From: Talpa occidentalis | Taxonomy: Eukaryota > Chordata > Mammalia > Eulipotyphla > Talpidae | Direction of reading: 5' to 3' | Assembly (NCBI RefSeq): GCF_014898055.3 | Contig: NW_023601754.1 | Coordinates: 52,321,013-52,385,012 of the forward strand | DNA: 64,000 nt | Part shown: in pieces, positions 37,416 through 48,760 of the stretch | Layout: the number at the start of each line of letters is the position of its first letter | Position numbering within the stretch: the stretch's first letter is position 1 | Translations under genes and position numbers: made by a program | The notes under the pieces: model-generated | Seen by the model: only the letters and a program-made list of their open reading frames with translations | What the model was told of the DNA's origin: nothing | Database searches by the model: none

Positions 37416-39679
37416 GGAGCCGTGAAGCCGGCAGGCCAGCGCCCGTCCGCGGAGCCGCTGCTGCTTCTCTGGCCGCGTGGACAGCCTCTCGCTGGCCGGG
37501 TTCCGAGGGCTCCCGAGGCAGATGGAAATTTTGTGGATTCAACACGGGGCTGAGGCTCGCCGGGCTGTTTGGGTTGGCAGCCCCCGGCCTCCCCACCCGC
37601 CCCCATCCGCCGCTCCCGCCCTCGCCCGGCGTCCACTCACGCCCCCGCGACCCCTCTCCCGCTCGGACCTCGAGGGGGGTGTGAGCTGGCCCAGAGCGGG
37701 TGGCTGGCCCCCCATCCTGCCCCTCCTGGGCCCCCCTCAGTGAGGGCACCCCCTGACCTCAGATGGGAGCCTGGGGGCCGCGGCTAGGGTCCAGCACCCA
37801 GAAAGTGCCCAGTACCTGGGCCCGCCGAGGGGCCTGCTCCCTGGAAGGCCAGAGGGCGGCTGGGGCTGCTCACAGGGCCGCCCCCCATGTCCCACGGGGT
37901 CTGGGCCTCAAGAGGAGCCGGGAGGACCCCGGCTGGGGAAGGGCACCGGGCAAGGGCGCGGCCGGGGCACAGAGCGTCCGGAGGGGCAGTGGGGCAGTCG
38001 GGGGGCGGCCACTGGCAGCTACTGGAGGGCTGGAGGGGTCCCTTGGAGGGAAGCTGGGGTCCTGGGGCCCGGAGGGCTGCGACGCAACTCCCGCTTCAGC
38101 TGCTCCTTGGGCCAGCTGAGAACAGCTCGGGGGACCGTGACCGCAGGGGGCCTGGTGCCCGTTCCCTGCCCCTCCCCCTGCCCCCACACAGGCTGGTCAG
38201 CTTGCACGGCCCCTCTGTTCCCCGCCGGCCCCGAGCCACACGTCGGGCCTCTCACATAAAGAGTTATCTGTGTGGGCAGTGGGGTGGCCGCCCGCCGGCC
38301 GCCTGCACAGGGCGCTCTGTCCAGCAGGCCCACTGCCCCTCCCGGGGCCTGTGGACACCCCGCCAACCACCAGCACCCACCCCAGGCGGGTGGTGAGGCC
38401 TGGCCCAGGTGCCGGCTCCAGGGCAGCCATCAGCCCAAACTCCAGGGTGCGGCCGGAGATGGGGTGTTGACGAGGCGACTGGCGGCCCGGCCACGGCTGC
38501 AGATGGGGTTCGGTCTAGGGGCGCTGGGCAGGGCCTGCAGCGACACACACGGGGCCTGAGTCTCAAGGCTCCATGACGTGACCACCAGCCAGGTGCGGAC
38601 CCCGCTATGGGGCCCCATGGGGCTGTGCTCGCTGCCACCCCCGACGTCCGCTGGCCGCGGGCTGGGCAGGCGGGCTGAGGGACGTGGGCATCTGGCGGGG
38701 GGGCCGGGGGGCTGCTTTCCTGGAGGGATGATGGGGCAGGCGAGTCAGGTCCCAGCTGCCTTCTACACGAGCTGGTGACAGAAAGGGTGAAGGAGTGAGA
38801 GGGAGGGGCCCGGAAATGGGGGTTCAAATGGCAGCGGGGGGGCCGGCGCCCAGAGCAGGAGGCCCCTGGACTGTGAGGGCGAGACCCAGGGTGGGCGTCC
38901 TCGCAGACTGGAGGGAGCCTGAGGCTCTGCCTTCCCAGGGAGGCTTCCTGGGGGTGGAGACGGGTCCTCGGCTGACCCTCCCCAGGGCCAGGTAACCAAA
39001 GCAGGTTGGACTCAGGCTCTGAAGCTGGGGGAGAAGGGAGGGGGCCTGGGGCTGAGGGGCCTGGCGGCCCCATCACCCCACCTGTCCGACAGCTGCCACC
39101 CCAGTCCTCCTGCCCCCTCTTCCAGGCGGTTCCCTATGAAGAGGAACGGCCCCCACCCTTGGGCCACAGACCGCATCGTCTGTCCCACTGTCCTCGGTGC
39201 CCCCCTTGTGCACGGGCGGGGCTGTCGGCAGCTGGTCCTGAGCAAGCCCCTGCCTTGTTCCATGGCCCCCCGAGTTCTGTCCCTACAGGGGGCCTTCCCC
39301 CTCACAGCCCTGCTCCTACTCGGGGCCAGGGGACCAGGGGCCAGGAGGGGGGAGGCCCGCAGGTCGCCCTCCCTTCCCTGTGTTTCCCGCTTCCGTGCTC
39401 AGCCCCCGCCGTCAGAGGAGACGCTCCCTGAACCGGGCTGCGTCGGGGCCCTGGGCCTCAAGGTGGCTGCTCCCCCTGCTCAGCCCTCGGGGCCTCCTGC
39501 CTCAGAGCCCGGCCCCAAAAGGGGCCCACGGGGGCAGGCGGCGGGAAGCGCCCTCCCCAGCAGGCCCTGTCCCCTGCCCGTCCCCCACAGCCCGTGGTCG
39601 TGACGTCCCTGCCCGCACACCTGACAGATGTGCCGGTGACAGCGCGGTGGGCAGGCCGCGCCGCCCCGTGCCAGCACAG

Positions 39680-39710
39680 GCAGCCTTTATCCCAGCCATA
39701 AATGGTCTCT
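39680..39710. promoter_or_regulatory. Perfect CArG (SRF) box with adjacent GATA-like site
   Basis: CCATAAATGG at 39696-39705 fits CC(A/T)6GG exactly. TTTATC at 39686-39691 just upstream is GATA-like. SRF boxes drive muscle and immediate-early genes. Motif evidence only. Confidence 0.35.
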
Positions 39711-40687
39711 GTGTGGAGGGAGCAGGCCTGTCCCGGGCCTAACCCCCAAGGGCCAGGGAGCGAAACTGGATCCGTGGGGAGGCTTTACAACCTACGGGCC
39801 AGTGGCAAGTGGTGGCAACGCATCCCCACGGGGCCACAATGGGGCATTGTTCGGGCTTCACCTGGGCTGTCTCCAGCATCCCAGGATTTACGAGGCCTCT
39901 GCCCGCGGTGCCTGGCGGCCGGTACGGCAGGCCCAGGGAGGCCCTGCAAGGACGGGCATCCGGCAGCGTCTGGCCAGCCCCCACCTTGGTGGGGGGGGTG
40001 CGCAGCCCAGGATGAGGTGCCGAGCAGCTCACGGCCCCAGTCAGGCCCAGGTCCAGCTGGTTTGCCACGGGCCCCTGAAGCCCCCTCCAGCCCTGGGCGC
40101 CTCAGCTTTCTCCCTGGCCGCCTGCCGCTGCCCACCCTCGGCCCTCACTCTGGGGCCTGTGTCCTGGCCTGGGCACAGCTGACCAGCCCCTGGCCACAGC
40201 AAGCCCAGCTCCCTTCCTACCTTCCTCAGCACCAGCCTGTGCCCACGGTGCCTTTGCCCTCAGAAGCCCATCCCAGGAGGCTGCTGTGCCCGGCTCAAGG
40301 GTCTCCCAGGGGCTTCCAGGCCAGCCCACAGCTCCCCGTGGCAGTGGACACAACCTCTGGCCAGGCCTGTCCCACCCTCTCTCCCCACAAGGGACCCACT
40401 CTTCTGTGTGCCCCACCCCCCACCACGAGCAGCCTCTTCCTCCCGCGTGCCCGCCATGGCCAGCGACGGCAGCAGCCCCTGTCAGCGGCTCCATCCCCCA
40501 TGTCCCCGTCAGAGGGGGCTTGGCGACAGCACCTCAGTCCCACCTGCGGACCCACTCGTGGCCAGCAGCCCGAGGGACCAGCCCGTGCCGGGGTAACTGT
40601 GCCGGGGCCATCCCAGCCTCCTGGGGCACCCTGGCCGGTCTGGGTCACCTTAACAACAGCGTGAGGGGGCGCAGGGGAGCCCCGGGC

Positions 40688-41010
40688 CTTTTATACTAAT
40701 TCATTGGAAACGGCAAAATTATGCGGCGTTCCCTAAAAAAAATGCCCGCTCTATTTCCTCATTAACATAATTGCAAACAGAACGAATCTTTCTTGATTTC
40801 ACGTAAACAACAGCTTGAAATAGTTTATAATCCTTGCAGGTATCAAATTAAGTTCTTACTTATGGTCTGGAAATTAATTACCCTTGCAGCGAGACAAATG
40901 TGAAAACTGTGTATTTTTGACAAGAAAATTAAGCAGCTATTGGGGAAAATGTAACTTAATCGTCGCAGAGAAAATTGTTTATAAATTGGTCGCGTTGTTT
41001 GAACTCCCGC
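40688..41010. promoter_or_regulatory. Strong candidate conserved enhancer (AT-rich island)
   Basis: About 320 bp of AT-rich, non-repeat sequence with sharp edges in very GC-rich intron. Features include CTAATTCATTGG, CTCATTAACATAATTGC, GTAAACAACAG (forkhead type), TATCAAATTAAG, AAATTAATTACC, AAATTAAGCAGC and TTGTTTATAAATTGG. It has no SINE or L1 landmarks, no A tail and no target duplications. The density of homeodomain and forkhead cores is the highest in the window. Confidence 0.5.
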
Positions 41011-41504
41011 CCCTGCGCCCGAGGCCTGGAGGGTGGTGCGCGTGCATCTGCCTGATTTGGGGCTGGTTTGGGTCGATTATGGGGGTGGCAGCGGGGGATT
41101 GGCCAGAGGGGCCGGGCGCAGGCGGGAAGGAGGGAGTTGCCAGAGCACCCCAGGGAGGAAGCAGGGGGCAGGTGGGCGGGGTGCACACCCTGGTGCGAGC
41201 CCCGGATGGTGGGTCCCTCGGGAGCCCAGGGAAGGAGAGCAGGCTCTGGTGGGCAGCGGCCTGGCATCCGTGGCGGCGAGGGGCGCAGAGCGAGGGCCAA
41301 AGCCAGAGGCAGGTGGCTACACCTGGGGGTGTCGAAGTCGGCCGGAGAGGCTGAGCCTGCCCTTAGCACCTCCAGCGTACCTGCTGCGGGCGCACGCGTG
41401 CGGGGGCCCTGTGTGTGTCCACAGGGCCGCGTCCAGGTGTTGGGGTGTGCGTTCAGGCTGTTTCCACCCTCTCTCCCTCTCAGCAAACCTCCCCTACACG
41501 CTTC

Positions 41505-41590
41505 CCCCGATCTGTGTTTTATTTTCCAGAAGCGGAATTTCTGGGTCAGCGTCAGGAGAAATAATAAGAATTTTCAGTGGTCAGAGCTGT
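41505..41590. promoter_or_regulatory. Small AT-rich patch
   Basis: TGTGTTTTATTTTCCAGAAGC and GAGAAATAATAAGAATTTTC form an 80-bp AT-rich patch. A TTTTCCAG acceptor-like sequence precedes a short open frame, but no matching donor or known protein is seen, so I do not call an exon. Confidence 0.2.
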
Positions 41591-43974
41591 GCGGAGGGGA
41601 GGCCAGCAGGGCCTGGCTCGACGTTGCAGGCCGCCTGGGGGCACAGGGGCTGCGGGGTGTGTGCGCAGAGGGGGTAGGGTCTGGGCTGAGCCGCACGTCC
41701 TGCCCCACCTCTCACCTACTCCCAGAACCCACTGTGGGGGGCCCCTGGGCCCTGGCAGGGCGGCTGAGGGCAGGTGGGGGCTTCTGGACCCCACACACTG
41801 CTTGGCCTCTGTGCCTCGGTTTCCCCAGCCCTGGTGTGGAGTGGCTTGCAGGGCGGGGCCGTGCGCCTCACACCCTGCTCAGCCCGACAGCACCTGCTGC
41901 CCCGACTTTCCCCTTGGGGGGCACAGGGTAGTGTGGCCATGTGGGCATTGGGCAGGCTAGCGTGGCACCAGCAGAGCAAGGCTCTGACAGAGGTGGGTCC
42001 CGGCCCCAGTCTTGCCGCCCGAGGGGTTGCGGGGAGGGAAGGGGCTCTGGGTGAGCTCTGCGGCTAGAAGGGGATTTGCTAGCAGGCCGCCTCCCAGTGG
42101 AGGGGTGAGGTGCCTGGTCAGCGAGCTGGACGGTCAGCTGGGGAGGTGCCATCCTGGGTCCCCTGCAGTCGGCTCTTGTGACCGACAGCCCCGCGGCCAC
42201 GCCCGGGTGTCCCCAGGTTTCAGTCCCGCATGCGTGTGTGTGTCCTCCTGGCCCAGCAAGCAGGCCCTCCACACCCTCAGCATGGGCTGTGCAGGCCTGG
42301 CCGCCCTGGGCCTTCCAGACTGGTCAGGAGGAGGTGCACAGGACCACCCCGAGCCCGCGCCTGGCCACCATCCAGGAGCCGAAGGGCAGCATTTGTCCCC
42401 AGGGCACTGCGGTGTCTGGCAGGCTGAGAGGGGCCACAGCTGGTGGGGCCCAGACCCCACACTGGGGACCAGAGCAGCCTGTGGGAGGATCTGGGGTGCC
42501 CTGTGTGCCCCTAATTGCACAGCTTTACCACAGAGGCTGCACCCACAAATCCTGAAGACAGGCCTGGAGGAGAGTTGCTTGTTGGGGGACTTTCCCCAGC
42601 CGGGCAGGAGCTCTTGGGGCCCATGTGCTGTGGGTGGGAGCAGAGCGGTGCACCCTCCCCCCTCCCCGCTGCGGGCAGTGCTGGTCCGCGCAGGGCAAAG
42701 GGGGTGGGCGCGACGGGAGACGGTCTGTGTGCTGGGCTGAGGAGGGGGCTCGGAGCCGCTCGCCGGGATCCGGGCATACACGCCCGGGCCTGCCCCTCCG
42801 CAGCACTGCCCCAGCCCCTCTCCCTGCCCGCCTGCCCCGGCCTGCCCACCAAGTCTGGGGCTAGTGCCCACCGCCCGCAGCCTGCCCCCCACCGGCGCCG
42901 GGACCGCCACCTGCCCAGACTGGCCCAGGACTCCAGGGGCCTCCCTCCGCCCGTCCCCTCGGTCGTGCTGTCCTCCTGTCCCGGCCTCCCCTGCCCTCTC
43001 ACCCCAGCTCGTCCCCACGAGCCTCCACTGCCACCCCCAGTGTGGCCTCACCAGTTCCACCACAGCCAGCCCAGTGTGGGCAGGAGGGGCAGGGGGCGAG
43101 TGGGTGAGCCTGGGGCGCAAGGACCCAGAGCTGCTCCTGGCCCCGGGGGACTCCCCGGGCCAAAGGTGCTGGGCACCCCCAGCACACAGACCCCCAGGTC
43201 ACTCTGCAGGGCGGGGAGACTGAGGCCCGGCGCCTCTGCCGCCTGCTGAAGCCAGAGAGTCCACCCGAGCTGGTCGGTCCTAACTGCACCGCAGCCGGAA
43301 GGCCCGGCAGGGGAGGAGGTGCCGGCGGGAGCGCAAGACCCACCGGCCCATCTCCCTCCGTGCCGCGGGGCGCCCCCGGCCCTGGTCCCAGGGCTGGTCC
43401 AGGGTGGCTGCATGGCCATGGGGCAGGAACGCGCCCCAGCGCGGGGTCCGGAGCCGGCGTGTGAGGGCCGGGGACAGGACGCGTGTCTCAGAAGGTGACC
43501 CCATCGCCAGGCGACGCGGGACTAGTCAGGCTAGGAAAAGCCGTACACGTGGGGGCCTTGGGGGATAGGGGGCTCCCCTGTGGGCGGCAGGCACCTGGCC
43601 TCACCACACCCCAAAGGAGCTCTGCCCTGTCCAGGCTGGCCCTGGCCACAGCGGGGTGGGGTGTGGAAGGTGGCTCTGCCCGGGCCCCGGGAGCCTGGCC
43701 TACCTGCCGCTGTGAGCCCTCAGGGCCCCAGGGCTCGGGTTGGGGGGGCTGCACCCGCCGACAGGGCAGGGTCTCAGGTCACTAGCCCGCAGTCTCCCCT
43801 GCACCCCACCTCCTGCTCCAGGATGTGAGCAGTCGCCCCCCTGGGCACATCTGGCGGGGAGCTGCCCCCCAGGTGCTCCCCAAGTCCTCTTGTGGCTCCG
43901 GGTCAGCCTGGCCAGCAGCGCCTGCGAGGCCTTCGGCTGCTCCGGCCTGGGCACAGCGGGCCATTTGGGGTGGG

Positions 43975-44430
43975 TCTGAGGGGCGTCCAGGCGGGCGTGC
44001 CCCGGGGGCTCGGCGGGGAGGCCGGGCGGGGGCGGGCAGCGGCCAGCCCCTCTCTGGGGCCTCGGGCGCCCGACGGGGCCGCCCGCAGCATGTCCTCGTC
44101 GCACAGTGAAGTGAAGGCGGCGGTTCCGGGGCAGTTTTCAAATTGCCGCTCTCACCCGCGCACGTCTGCTCGTTTCTCTCCGGGGGAAACGCAGGTTCTT
44201 TATTGTAACGCGCTTCGGGCAAAACAGCTCAGCGACCCCTTCAGAGAAGGCCTGGGCTCCGCCGCCCCCGGGTCCCTCGGAGCCCGCTGCCCGGGCGCCC
44301 GGCCTCGCGCCGCGCCCGCTCGCTCGTGAGACGCCCCCGCTTGGGCGTCCGGGGCCGGCGGAGGCCGGCCAGGACCTCTGCTCACGAAGGAGCGGGCCGG
44401 TGCCGCCGGGGCCTCCTGCCGCCCCTCCGG
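43975..44430. promoter_or_regulatory. CpG-dense island
   Basis: CpG dinucleotides are visibly dense (GGCGGGCGTG, CCCGACGGGGCCGC, GGCCTCGCGCCGCGCCCGCT, GCGGGCCGGTGCCGCC). The middle holds a less GC-rich segment (about 44120-44225) with TTTTCAAATTGCCGC and TTCTTTATTGTAACGCG. No transcript or open frame is apparent. It could be an intronic promoter or enhancer CpG island; it is intron 15, not the human KvDMR1 position. CpG observed/expected was not computed. Confidence 0.45.
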
Positions 44431-44439
44431 GCTGCAGGC

Positions 44440-44530
44440 CAAGGCGGCGTCATGAGGTAACTGCACAAACAGTCCTGCCTGAAAAATATGCTTTTGTTTC
44501 ACTAATAAATCTCTTCTCGGAACACTCCCG
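44440..44530. promoter_or_regulatory. AT-rich element flanking the CpG island
   Basis: GTCATGAGGTAACTGCACAAAC followed by GAAAAATATGCTTTTGTTTC and ACTAATAAATCTCTTC. Non-repeat and sharply bounded by GC-rich DNA. Possibly part of one element together with the adjacent CpG island. Confidence 0.35.
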
Positions 44531-45489
44531 CAGGCGGGCGCCCCCGGGCCCCCCGAGGCCCGGCCTTCCCACCCGCACCCTGCGCGGGCCCCTTCCGGGC
44601 AGGGCCTCCTGGCCCCGGCCTCCCGGAGCACCCCTGCCTCCCTCCCCCACTTCCCGTGCCGCCCCCGCCCCCCACTTTCCCGCGCTGCTCTCCTCCCTCA
44701 CTTCCTCCCGAGACTGGCCTCTCGCTGCCCCTTTTCCCGCCTCCTGAGCTCCCAACAGCCCCTGCCCTCCCCACCCCTCGGGGAGCCCCGGGCCCGCACC
44801 CGGGAGGGCTGCGGCCCGAGGCCCAGGGCACAGAGCGGCGCCCGGCACAGAGGGCAGCTCACGCCGGCTCTGAGGGCCGGGAAAGGGGCCGGCGCACCTC
44901 CTGAGCCAGCTTAGCCGGTGCCCCCGCCGGCCCCCAAGTGACCCCAGAAGCAGCGGCCAGGCTGGGACAGGACACAGCAGGGTCCACGCTCAGGGCGGGC
45001 TGTGGTGGGCACCCTGGAGCCTGAGCCCCAGCACCCCCAGCCCCTCTCGGGCCCTCCAGCTCTCCCACACAGATCTCCCCTCCCTCCACACCACCCCCGG
45101 CCACGTGGCCCCGGTGCCTCCCGCCACCCCCTGCCCCATCCCGAAGCCCCTCCTTGCTCATCCTCCCTCGGCCCCCTGACCTGCCAGCAGTGCCACGAGG
45201 GCCCATAGAGAGGCTGTGCTCGGCCCTTGGAGCCCGGGGCTCTGCACCCTCAAGCAGGAGGCAGGGAGGCCGGCTCCGGGCCCGTGGCCAGGATTACCTG
45301 GAGCCCCGTCTGCTCAGCACCTGGCCCGGCGCCCGGCACGTGGCAAGGGGGAAGCGCCCGCCTCCGCCCTCTGTGGGCACCGCTGCGGGCTGGTCTTCCC
45401 CACCCACTGCCGAGCGCAGCCCAGCGTCGATGGCACCGCTTGGGCAATGAGACCAGGGGCCGCTGCTGACCCCGCTCCCAGCCCCAGGG

Positions 45490-45575
45490 CACCCCGAGTG
45501 CCTGCTGTGTCCCTAGCAGTGGGTGCACTGGGGGTGCCAGGGGACAGGACGTGGTCCCGGATCATGGCGCTGCCC
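45490..45575 (+). mobile_element. L2/MIR-type 3' end fragment
   Basis: GAGTGCCTGCTGTGTCCCTAGCA, then CTGGGGGTGCCAGGGGACAGGACGTGGTCC follow the L2-type motif that normally reads CTACTATGTGCCAGGCAC...CTGGGGATACA. Old and diverged; recall-based. A similar scrap is near 59645. Confidence 0.4.
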
Positions 45576-46083
45576 CCGTCAGGAATTCACCAAGTACTTC
45601 CAGAGCTGGGTGGTCCCTGTGGAAAAGGGCAGGCACGTGACGGGGAGCCAGGGTGGCCAGAGGAGACCTCCGCCGGCGGGGGACACTGAAAATAGCCCTC
45701 AGGGCTGCTCTTAATAGGCCTCATGGCAGAGTTGTCCAGAGAGGAAGGCAAAAGGGGTGCCCTGAGCACTGTCTGCGGCCTTTTCCAATGGACGCGTCTA
45801 TGTAGATGGATGGACTTTGTTGTCGTTGTATTTGAATTTGTAGAAAATTCCGGCAGTACAGTAAGCGCTGACATGAAAGTAAACATTTCCATGACCTCGG
45901 TCCTCCCTGAGGCTGTCCCTGGTGTCCCAGAGATACCCATCGTTAGCCTGAGGGGAGCGGCGTTCCGGACAAAGCTACACAAGGGTAGGGGAAAGGTGGA
46001 GTCTCCAGTGGATGAATGAACAGATGGATACGTGGTTGCGAGAGGGAGCAAGGAAGGGGCGCGTGGCTGGACGGGTGGATGGA

Positions 46084-46960
46084 TGGATGGTGGTGGACGG
46101 TGGATGAGTAGATGGATGGACGGTGGATGAGTAGATGGACGGACGGTGGATGAGTAGATGGACGGACGGTGGATGAGTAGATGGACGGACGGTGGATGAG
46201 TAGATGGATGGAGAGTGGATGACAAGATGGATGGACGATGGATGAGTAGATGGACGGACGGTGGATGAGTAGATGGACGGACGGTGGATGAGTAGATGGA
46301 TGGAGAGTGGATGACAAGATGGATGGACGGTGGATGAGTAGATGGACGGACGGTGGATGAGTAGATGGATGGACGGTGGATGAGTAGATGGACGGACGGT
46401 GGATGAGTAGGTGGATGGACGGTGGATGAGTAGATGGACGGACGGTGGATAAGTAGATGGACGGACGGTGGATGAGTAGATGGACGGACGGTGGATGAGT
46501 AGATGGACAGACGGTGGATGAGTAGATGGACGGACGGTGGATGAGTAGATGGATGGAGAGTGGATGACAAGATGGACAGACGGTGGATGAGTAGATGGAC
46601 GGACGGTGGATGAGTAGATGGACGGACAGTGGATGAGTAGATGGACGGACGGTGGATGAGTAGATGGACGGACGGTGGATGAGTAGATGGACGGACGGTG
46701 GATGAGTAGATGGACGGACGGTGGATGAGTAGATGGACGGACGGTGGATGAGTAGATGGACGGACGGTGGATGAGTAGATGGACGGAGAGTGGATGACAA
46801 GATGGACGGACGGTGGATGAGTAGATGGACGGACGGTGGATGAGTAGATGGACGGACGGTGGATGAGTAGGTGGACGGACGGTGGATGAGTAGGTGGATG
46901 GACGGTGGATGAGTAGATGGACGGACGGTGGATGAGTAGATGGACGGAGGGTGGATGGTT
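46084..46960 (+). repeat. 23-bp minisatellite, about 38 tandem units
   Basis: The unit GAGTAGATGGACGGACGGTG plus GAT repeats head to tail. The GAG anchor at 46106 and the last clear one at 46934 are 828 bp apart, exactly 36 periods, so the array holds register throughout. A variant unit with GAGAGTGGATGACAAG occurs at 46211, 46303, 46556 and 46786, spaced 4, 11 and 10 units apart. Minus-strand reading is open in all three frames and would give a His/Pro/Ser-rich 23-residue repeat, but this is an arithmetic effect (see findings). Length polymorphism is likely. Confidence 0.95.
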
Positions 46961-47070
46961 GGAGGATGGAGGGTGGACGGGTGGATGGATCATGGATGGT
47001 TGGATGGGTGGGTGTGTGGATGGGTGGTGGTGGTGGTGGATGGATGGGTGGGTGGGTGGATAAATGAGCA
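46961..47070 (+). repeat. Degenerate GGATGG-type simple repeat
   Basis: The minisatellite decays into irregular GGATGG/GGTGG/GGGTG motifs. Similar GGATGG-rich sequence is found at 46060-46090 on the other side and, more faintly, near 51345-51420. Such short-motif DNA is a plausible seed of the array. Confidence 0.7.
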
Positions 47071-47249
47071 GAGAGATACGGGGACGTGGCATAGAAGCAC
47101 CGGGGAAGAGAGAGTGGGTGGCTGGAGAGGTGGAGGGGTGGGTGATGGCGGAGGGACACGTGTGTGGACAGGTGGTTTTGTGGGGGGAGCAGGTGCACGC
47201 GTGGACAAGTAAGCAGACTCACCACCCGAAACGGGTATAAATACAATAC

Positions 47250-48760
47250 GATACTGAAATTTTTAAATGATTCATTTTTCTCGACAACTGCCCAAAGAAA
47301 AAGGGAAACGAGAAATTGCTGAAGTCAGATAAATGTTTCTTCACCAAAAGAGAAGTTCACTTCCAAACGTCACTTAACGTGCAGGGGGTAAATATCATAA
47401 AATGTGGGAAGTCGGAGTCATTGTGGGGTTTTGTGGTCTCCCCTCCGCCTCATGTGGTGTCGTGTGATGCCGCAATGCTCCCCGCCGACTTCCTGCCCCC
47501 AGGACGTGGCTGTGCTAGGGCTGGGACTGTGACGGCCCCTGGGTCACACAGCCCAGAGGCCCTGCCTCCCGCCGCGGGTTTGTCGCAGTTCTGTGTGAGG
47601 ATTGGGATTCACCATGGTCCTTTCTGCGCAGGTTTCAGCTCTTTGTTTTGGTTTTGATTAACCTTTTGATGGATTGTATTTCAAAGAACTGATTCTAGAG
47701 AGTTCCGCAGTCCTGCTTCGCTGCTATTCTCCTTCCCTGGCATTCATTGTCTGCCTTCATCCTCTCATCTGAGTGCCCAGATTTTCAGGGCACTGAGGGT
47801 CCCTGCAAGTCAAAGTCCCTCCTGCAAGTCTCCTTGGTCCTGCCTGCAGGCCCCTGGAGCTGTCCCTGCGGCTGCTGCAACGTAGACGTGTTCTTCAGAC
47901 CTTCTGCTTGGCTGAATCTTGGGTTCACCGTGGTGATGACCCAGGCTGGACTCACTGCTCCCTCGACCTCACGTTGCCCTTAGTGTGTGCTTCCTCCATT
48001 CTCTGGGGAAGCCTCAGGAGCCTCCTCAGAAGAAGTGTGTGCAAGGGGAGCATCCCGAGCCCTCACGCATCTGAAAATGTCTATTCGGCTGGCGAGCCTG
48101 TTGCTAATTTAACTGGGTATAGAATTCCAGCTGGAAGCATTTTCCCCCAGCGCTGGGAGACCTTGCTCCAAGACCTGCGGCCCCCAGGCCTGCTGGGGAG
48201 AAGCCCCGTGCCTTGTGCCCCTGCCCTTCTCAGTGGTCATTCTCTCGTCTCTCTCCTGGAAGTCTCTAGGCGTGACCTTCTAGCCGCTAGTCTGAAATTC
48301 CCAGTGAAATTCCATTGCGGGTGACCCTGGTCATTGCTGTGCGGGACACTTGGTGGAAACTTGAGGACTTCAGCTCCAGAAAATTGTGTCCCTTCTTGTC
48401 ATTTCTGTCCTCTTATTACCCCTTTTGCCTCATTCTAGCATTCCTTCTCATGAGGGCGAAACTCTTTTTACTGCAACTTGTTCTCTTCTGTGTCTAGGGT
48501 CTCATCCTCAGCTCGATCTCTTCCGAGTTCTCTGCTGCTCTGTAGACAGCTGTTCGTAACGGCCACAGCATTGTCTTGTCCTCCAGCGTTGGCTGGACAT
48601 CGTGTCCTTCCCTGTGGGTCGGGGCACTCCTGGGAGTCCTTGCGGAGGTGCGTCTCTCTCTCTCCAGGGCTGCTCGGATCCTGAGCTGTCTGCCGTCAGC
48701 CTGGCCTCGCTCATCTTCAGGCGTTTTCACGGGTCACTTGGGGTGTGAGCAGGGGGGCTT
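47250..48760. mobile_element. Old L1M-like remnants
   Basis: Moderately AT-rich sequence with reverse L1-type phrases, for example AACTGGGTATAGAATTCCAGC near 48112 and TTCTGTGTCTAGGGTCTCATCC near 48487. Highly diverged, with limits uncertain. No gene is seen. Confidence 0.4.

Noticed and set aside
41505..41590. Possible cryptic exon after a TTTTCCAG acceptor-like site
   Set aside because: The short open frame has no donor in a fitting phase and no known protein similarity.
45587..47246. Long minus-strand open frames with His/Pro/Ser 23-residue repeats
   Set aside because: They are translations of the 23-bp minisatellite; all minus frames are open because the unit is not a multiple of 3. There is no promoter, splice or homology support.
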